Shown here one piece after another: positions 61,386 to 64,000 of a stretch of 64,000 nt of DNA. A program made the position numbers and the translations under genes. The notes under the pieces were generated by a model that worked only from the letters and a program-made list of their open reading frames with translations, did no database searches and was not told where the DNA came from. The stretch is from Tubiluchus corallicola (taxonomy: Eukaryota > Priapulida > Priapulimorpha > Priapulimorphida > Tubiluchidae): positions 62,001 to 126,000 of the forward strand of contig JAQGDQ010000052.1 of assembly GCA_030141605.1 (NCBI GenBank), written 5' to 3'. The stretch's first letter is position 1; the number at the start of each line of letters is the position of its first letter.

Positions 61386-64000
61386 ATGGCTAATGCAGTT
61401 GTAATAACAATTGTGCTAGTTTTGTTTTCAATAGCAACGGCTGCAAAATTGGGTAAGTGGAACCTTTTTAAATCTTACACTGCAAGAATTGTTTTGCCGT
61501 CATTAATAATTATTGCTAATGAGTAACATTTTAAACAAGATAGTGTTTTAATGGTAGTTATTATTTAATACATGATTAAAGTGTTTTTTTTTTAATTTTG
61601 TGCATATCAATAATTATGGACGGAATGGAAGTAACTGCAAATTTATCTTTAGTGGTATAGAAAAGTTGACGTTTTAGAATTGGACTGATTCTTGTATTTT
61701 TAGATTGTATGTATAGTCCTAAATAGCTACTTACAGGGTTAGGCATAGTAATAGTACATTTTCTGCCATTTAATATATACACTTTTTATTTAGAAAGAAC
61801 TTGCTTTAAACAATTTGCACCTTATTTAAAAATACATTATAAATTGTTATTGTGCATATAATATTTGCAAATACCAGGTATAAAACTAGCATGAAAATAC
61901 TTACTTTATGATAATAAATTTTGTATTTCAAACAAAATGATGTTTAAAACAAATAGTTGCCATTTATTTTTCTTTTAACAGTAAGTTAGCCTCTCTGTTT
62001 CTTGTATGTAGAGCTTGAACATGATAGCCTTGCTTGCTGTCAGTGGTAAAATTTTGGGGAAAAGCTGTGCTTATTGTCTGAATGAAGCCACTTAACAAAA
62101 TACAGCTTTTCACTTAAAACACAACTCGATCACTATGTGTGCATGTCAGCAAAGACAAGTGCAACAAACTGAGGTGATATGGAATTTGAATCACTCACGA
62201 CTTCAAGTCAAACTTGGCATATTAGTCTTATCAGCAATTGGCAAGCAGCTAATACTGTCGGATGTACATGATTGCCTCATGATTGTTTTGTAAAATGGCA
62301 TTTCTGATTAGTTTAATGATGTTGTATAATAGTATATAAATGAGTGAGTGACAAATTTAGTTGAATCCATCTTTATAGCTGCTAATTTGGTTTTCATAAA
62401 CTTGTTAGGGTCAGTAGTGTATTTGACATGTTTTAGGTTATGAATACTGTTGACACTCTTGGCAGATAATGCTGTAAAAGCTTAGGGAACATTGGTTCTC
62501 ATCATTAATACTGTTAACTGATTACTGTTTGTAAAATCTTATGAAACAGGTGGTTATGGTGGGGACAGAACACAAGTTTCTGTATCAGGCATGTCGGCTG
62601 GTGCATTTTTTGCTACTCAGTATCATGTCATTCACTCAAGCAAAGTTATGGGGGCAGGAATCATTGCTGGAGGTCCATTCTGGTGTGCTAGAGGGAACTT
62701 AATGACTGCTCTTGGTGCTTGCATGACATCTCCTAACAGCATTGACAGTAAGTTTTCAAATGCATGCATAACAGTATCTAAACTGAGTAGTGATTACTGG
62801 TGTTGGTTAAGTATCACAGAATATTTAATGCAAGTATTATATCACAAGAAGTATTGATAGAGAATGCAACTAAGCACTTATTAATTCTTGATAACAGAGG
62901 AAGGTTTCTTATGTGCATGTGTTTTATTAATAACTGCAGCTCACAGTGATTTATTTAACTTATATACCTTTTTTGTAAAAAAGCCAAAGTGCCCATTAAG
63001 TCTCAAATTTCTTTTATTTTATACACAAGCTTTTGTCCTTCAGGTCTTCATCAGCTGAAATCAACTTGTATGACCTACGAAGACCATTTCACTATCTAGG
63101 CCACACAAGTTGATTTCAGCTGATGAAGTTCATGAAGAACTAAAGCTTCTGTGAAAAAAAATTGAGATACCTAATGGGCACTTTGACTTCTTCGTGAATA
63201 TGACCATGGCAAGTGTCAGAACAGCACTATCTTATTTCCAAGCTACATGTATACACTTTTTGATGTGTACACATTGGCATACTGAAAGCCGAATTGCAGC
63301 ATTAACGGCAAGATATTTATGGCATGTGATACATGTGCATATGATATTTATGACCCAAGCATGACTCAAGGATAAACGTCTAATATGAGCCACTGGACCA
63401 GCAGAGGTGCTCAACCACTTTTCGATATATATACATCATCCTTTCTGATTAAAATGGTAAATAAAACGACTCAAAGCAAGTATCACACTATTTGCAAGCC
63501 ATGATGCGTGCGTCCGTATCCACTCAGCCATGAACTATGAGTTGGGTATGTACATTGTAATTTGTGCACTAAGTGCAAAAAGCGTTGCGCTTCCTTCTTT
63601 GTATTTTTTAAGTTTTATGTCGAAGTTTAGACTCTAAAGCATGAATTGTTATGCATGTCTCAAATCTAGAATTTACACTGTCTGCAAATTAATATGTGGA
63701 AAAGGCAGTAAATTATCACTTTGTTTTAAATTGCTTTAAAATTTGTCTGATTACATTGCAATCGACTACCATAAGTTTGACATATAATTTAATTTATACA
63801 TTGAAGATCACCTGAACCTGAAAGCCCCCGAAGTGTAAATGTGAACTGAATTATAAGCAAGTAAATAAATACACATTGGAAATAGTGGTTTTAAGTCAGC
63901 TCTACATGCACAATTGTGTCATTGGCGATATCCACATTGTTTTTTAGATGGCAGACTGTTTGATCAGACAGCGACTTATGCTGCCAACAGCCAAATTGAT
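61386..64000 (+). CDS. PHB depolymerase-like esterase, copy C (partial)
   Basis: Exon 1 61386-61452, exon 2 62550-62747, exon 3 from 63948 to the window end; phases 1 and 1 agree with genes A and B, and exon 2 has the same 198-nt length. The signal peptide is shorter (22 codons before the splice, VVITIVLVLFSIATAA). Exon 2 reads GGYGGDRTQVSVSGMSAGAF, keeping the nucleophile Ser in GMSAG but with Ala where A and B have the oxyanion-side Ser. PFWCARGN matches PYYCAQSN of A and B. Exon 3 begins NGRLFDQTATYAANSQID. The Asp, His and LHGC residues lie beyond the window, so activity cannot be judged. It is clearly more diverged than A and B are from each other and represents an older duplicate. Confidence 0.88.
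62985..63185. mobile_element. Hairpin-type MITE
   Basis: Two arms of roughly 85 bp are inverted copies, starting CAAAGTGCCCATTA and ending at the complement TAATGGGCACTTTG-like sequence. The best-matched inner part is CATCAGCTGAAATCAACTTG. A loop of about 35 bases separates them. No target duplication is evident. It lies in esterase C intron 2. Confidence 0.7.

Overview
This window is animal nuclear DNA: AT-rich, with long introns, well-formed GT-AG splice sites and many decayed transposons. The species cannot be fixed from the sequence. The gene content (an RWDD2-type protein, an indoleamine 2,3-dioxygenase, a class A GPCR and secreted PHB-depolymerase-like esterases) and the transposon types suggest an invertebrate, perhaps a marine one. 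I rebuilt every gene model by hand from splice sites, reading phase and family knowledge, because the exons are mostly too short to show up as long open frames.

Layout, left to right. Bases 1-2108 hold no gene I can recognise. Bases 2109-4003 (+) are a two-exon RWDD2-type gene (RWD plus DUF1115). It converges on a small minus-strand gene of unknown function (about 5114-4137) whose last exon is ambiguous. Bases 5200-10226 are intergenic with transposon relics. Bases 10227-31656 (+) are a complete 14-exon indoleamine 2,3-dioxygenase (IDO) gene of 394 codons. It includes a 15-nt microexon, and its sixth intron carries an intact, intronless class A GPCR gene (19836-20825) on the same strand. Its other introns hold LINE, pogo/Tigger-like and hAT-like debris.

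From 34955 to the end lies a tandem family of secreted polyhydroxybutyrate (PHB) depolymerase-like esterases. Copies A (34955-43470) and B (47387-60425) each have 10 exons and 335 codons with identical exon lengths. Copy C (from 61386) is cut by the window end. A and B keep signal peptide, Ser-Asp-His triad and oxyanion Cys in the order Ser, Asp, His, then LHGC. That is the circularly permuted (type II) arrangement known from the Penicillium funiculosum enzyme.

Between copies A and B sit two decayed pieces in the same orientation: a first exon and upstream region resembling copy C (about 44160-44430), and a broken copy of part of the IDO gene (about 45430-46170). The simplest reading is that a block of IDO, an A/B-type esterase and a C-type esterase was duplicated in tandem. 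The left block then lost its C-type gene and the right block lost its IDO. IDO would act in the cytosol on tryptophan, and the esterases would be secreted to hydrolyse PHB-like polyesters or oligomers. A functional link between them is not shown; only their co-duplication is.
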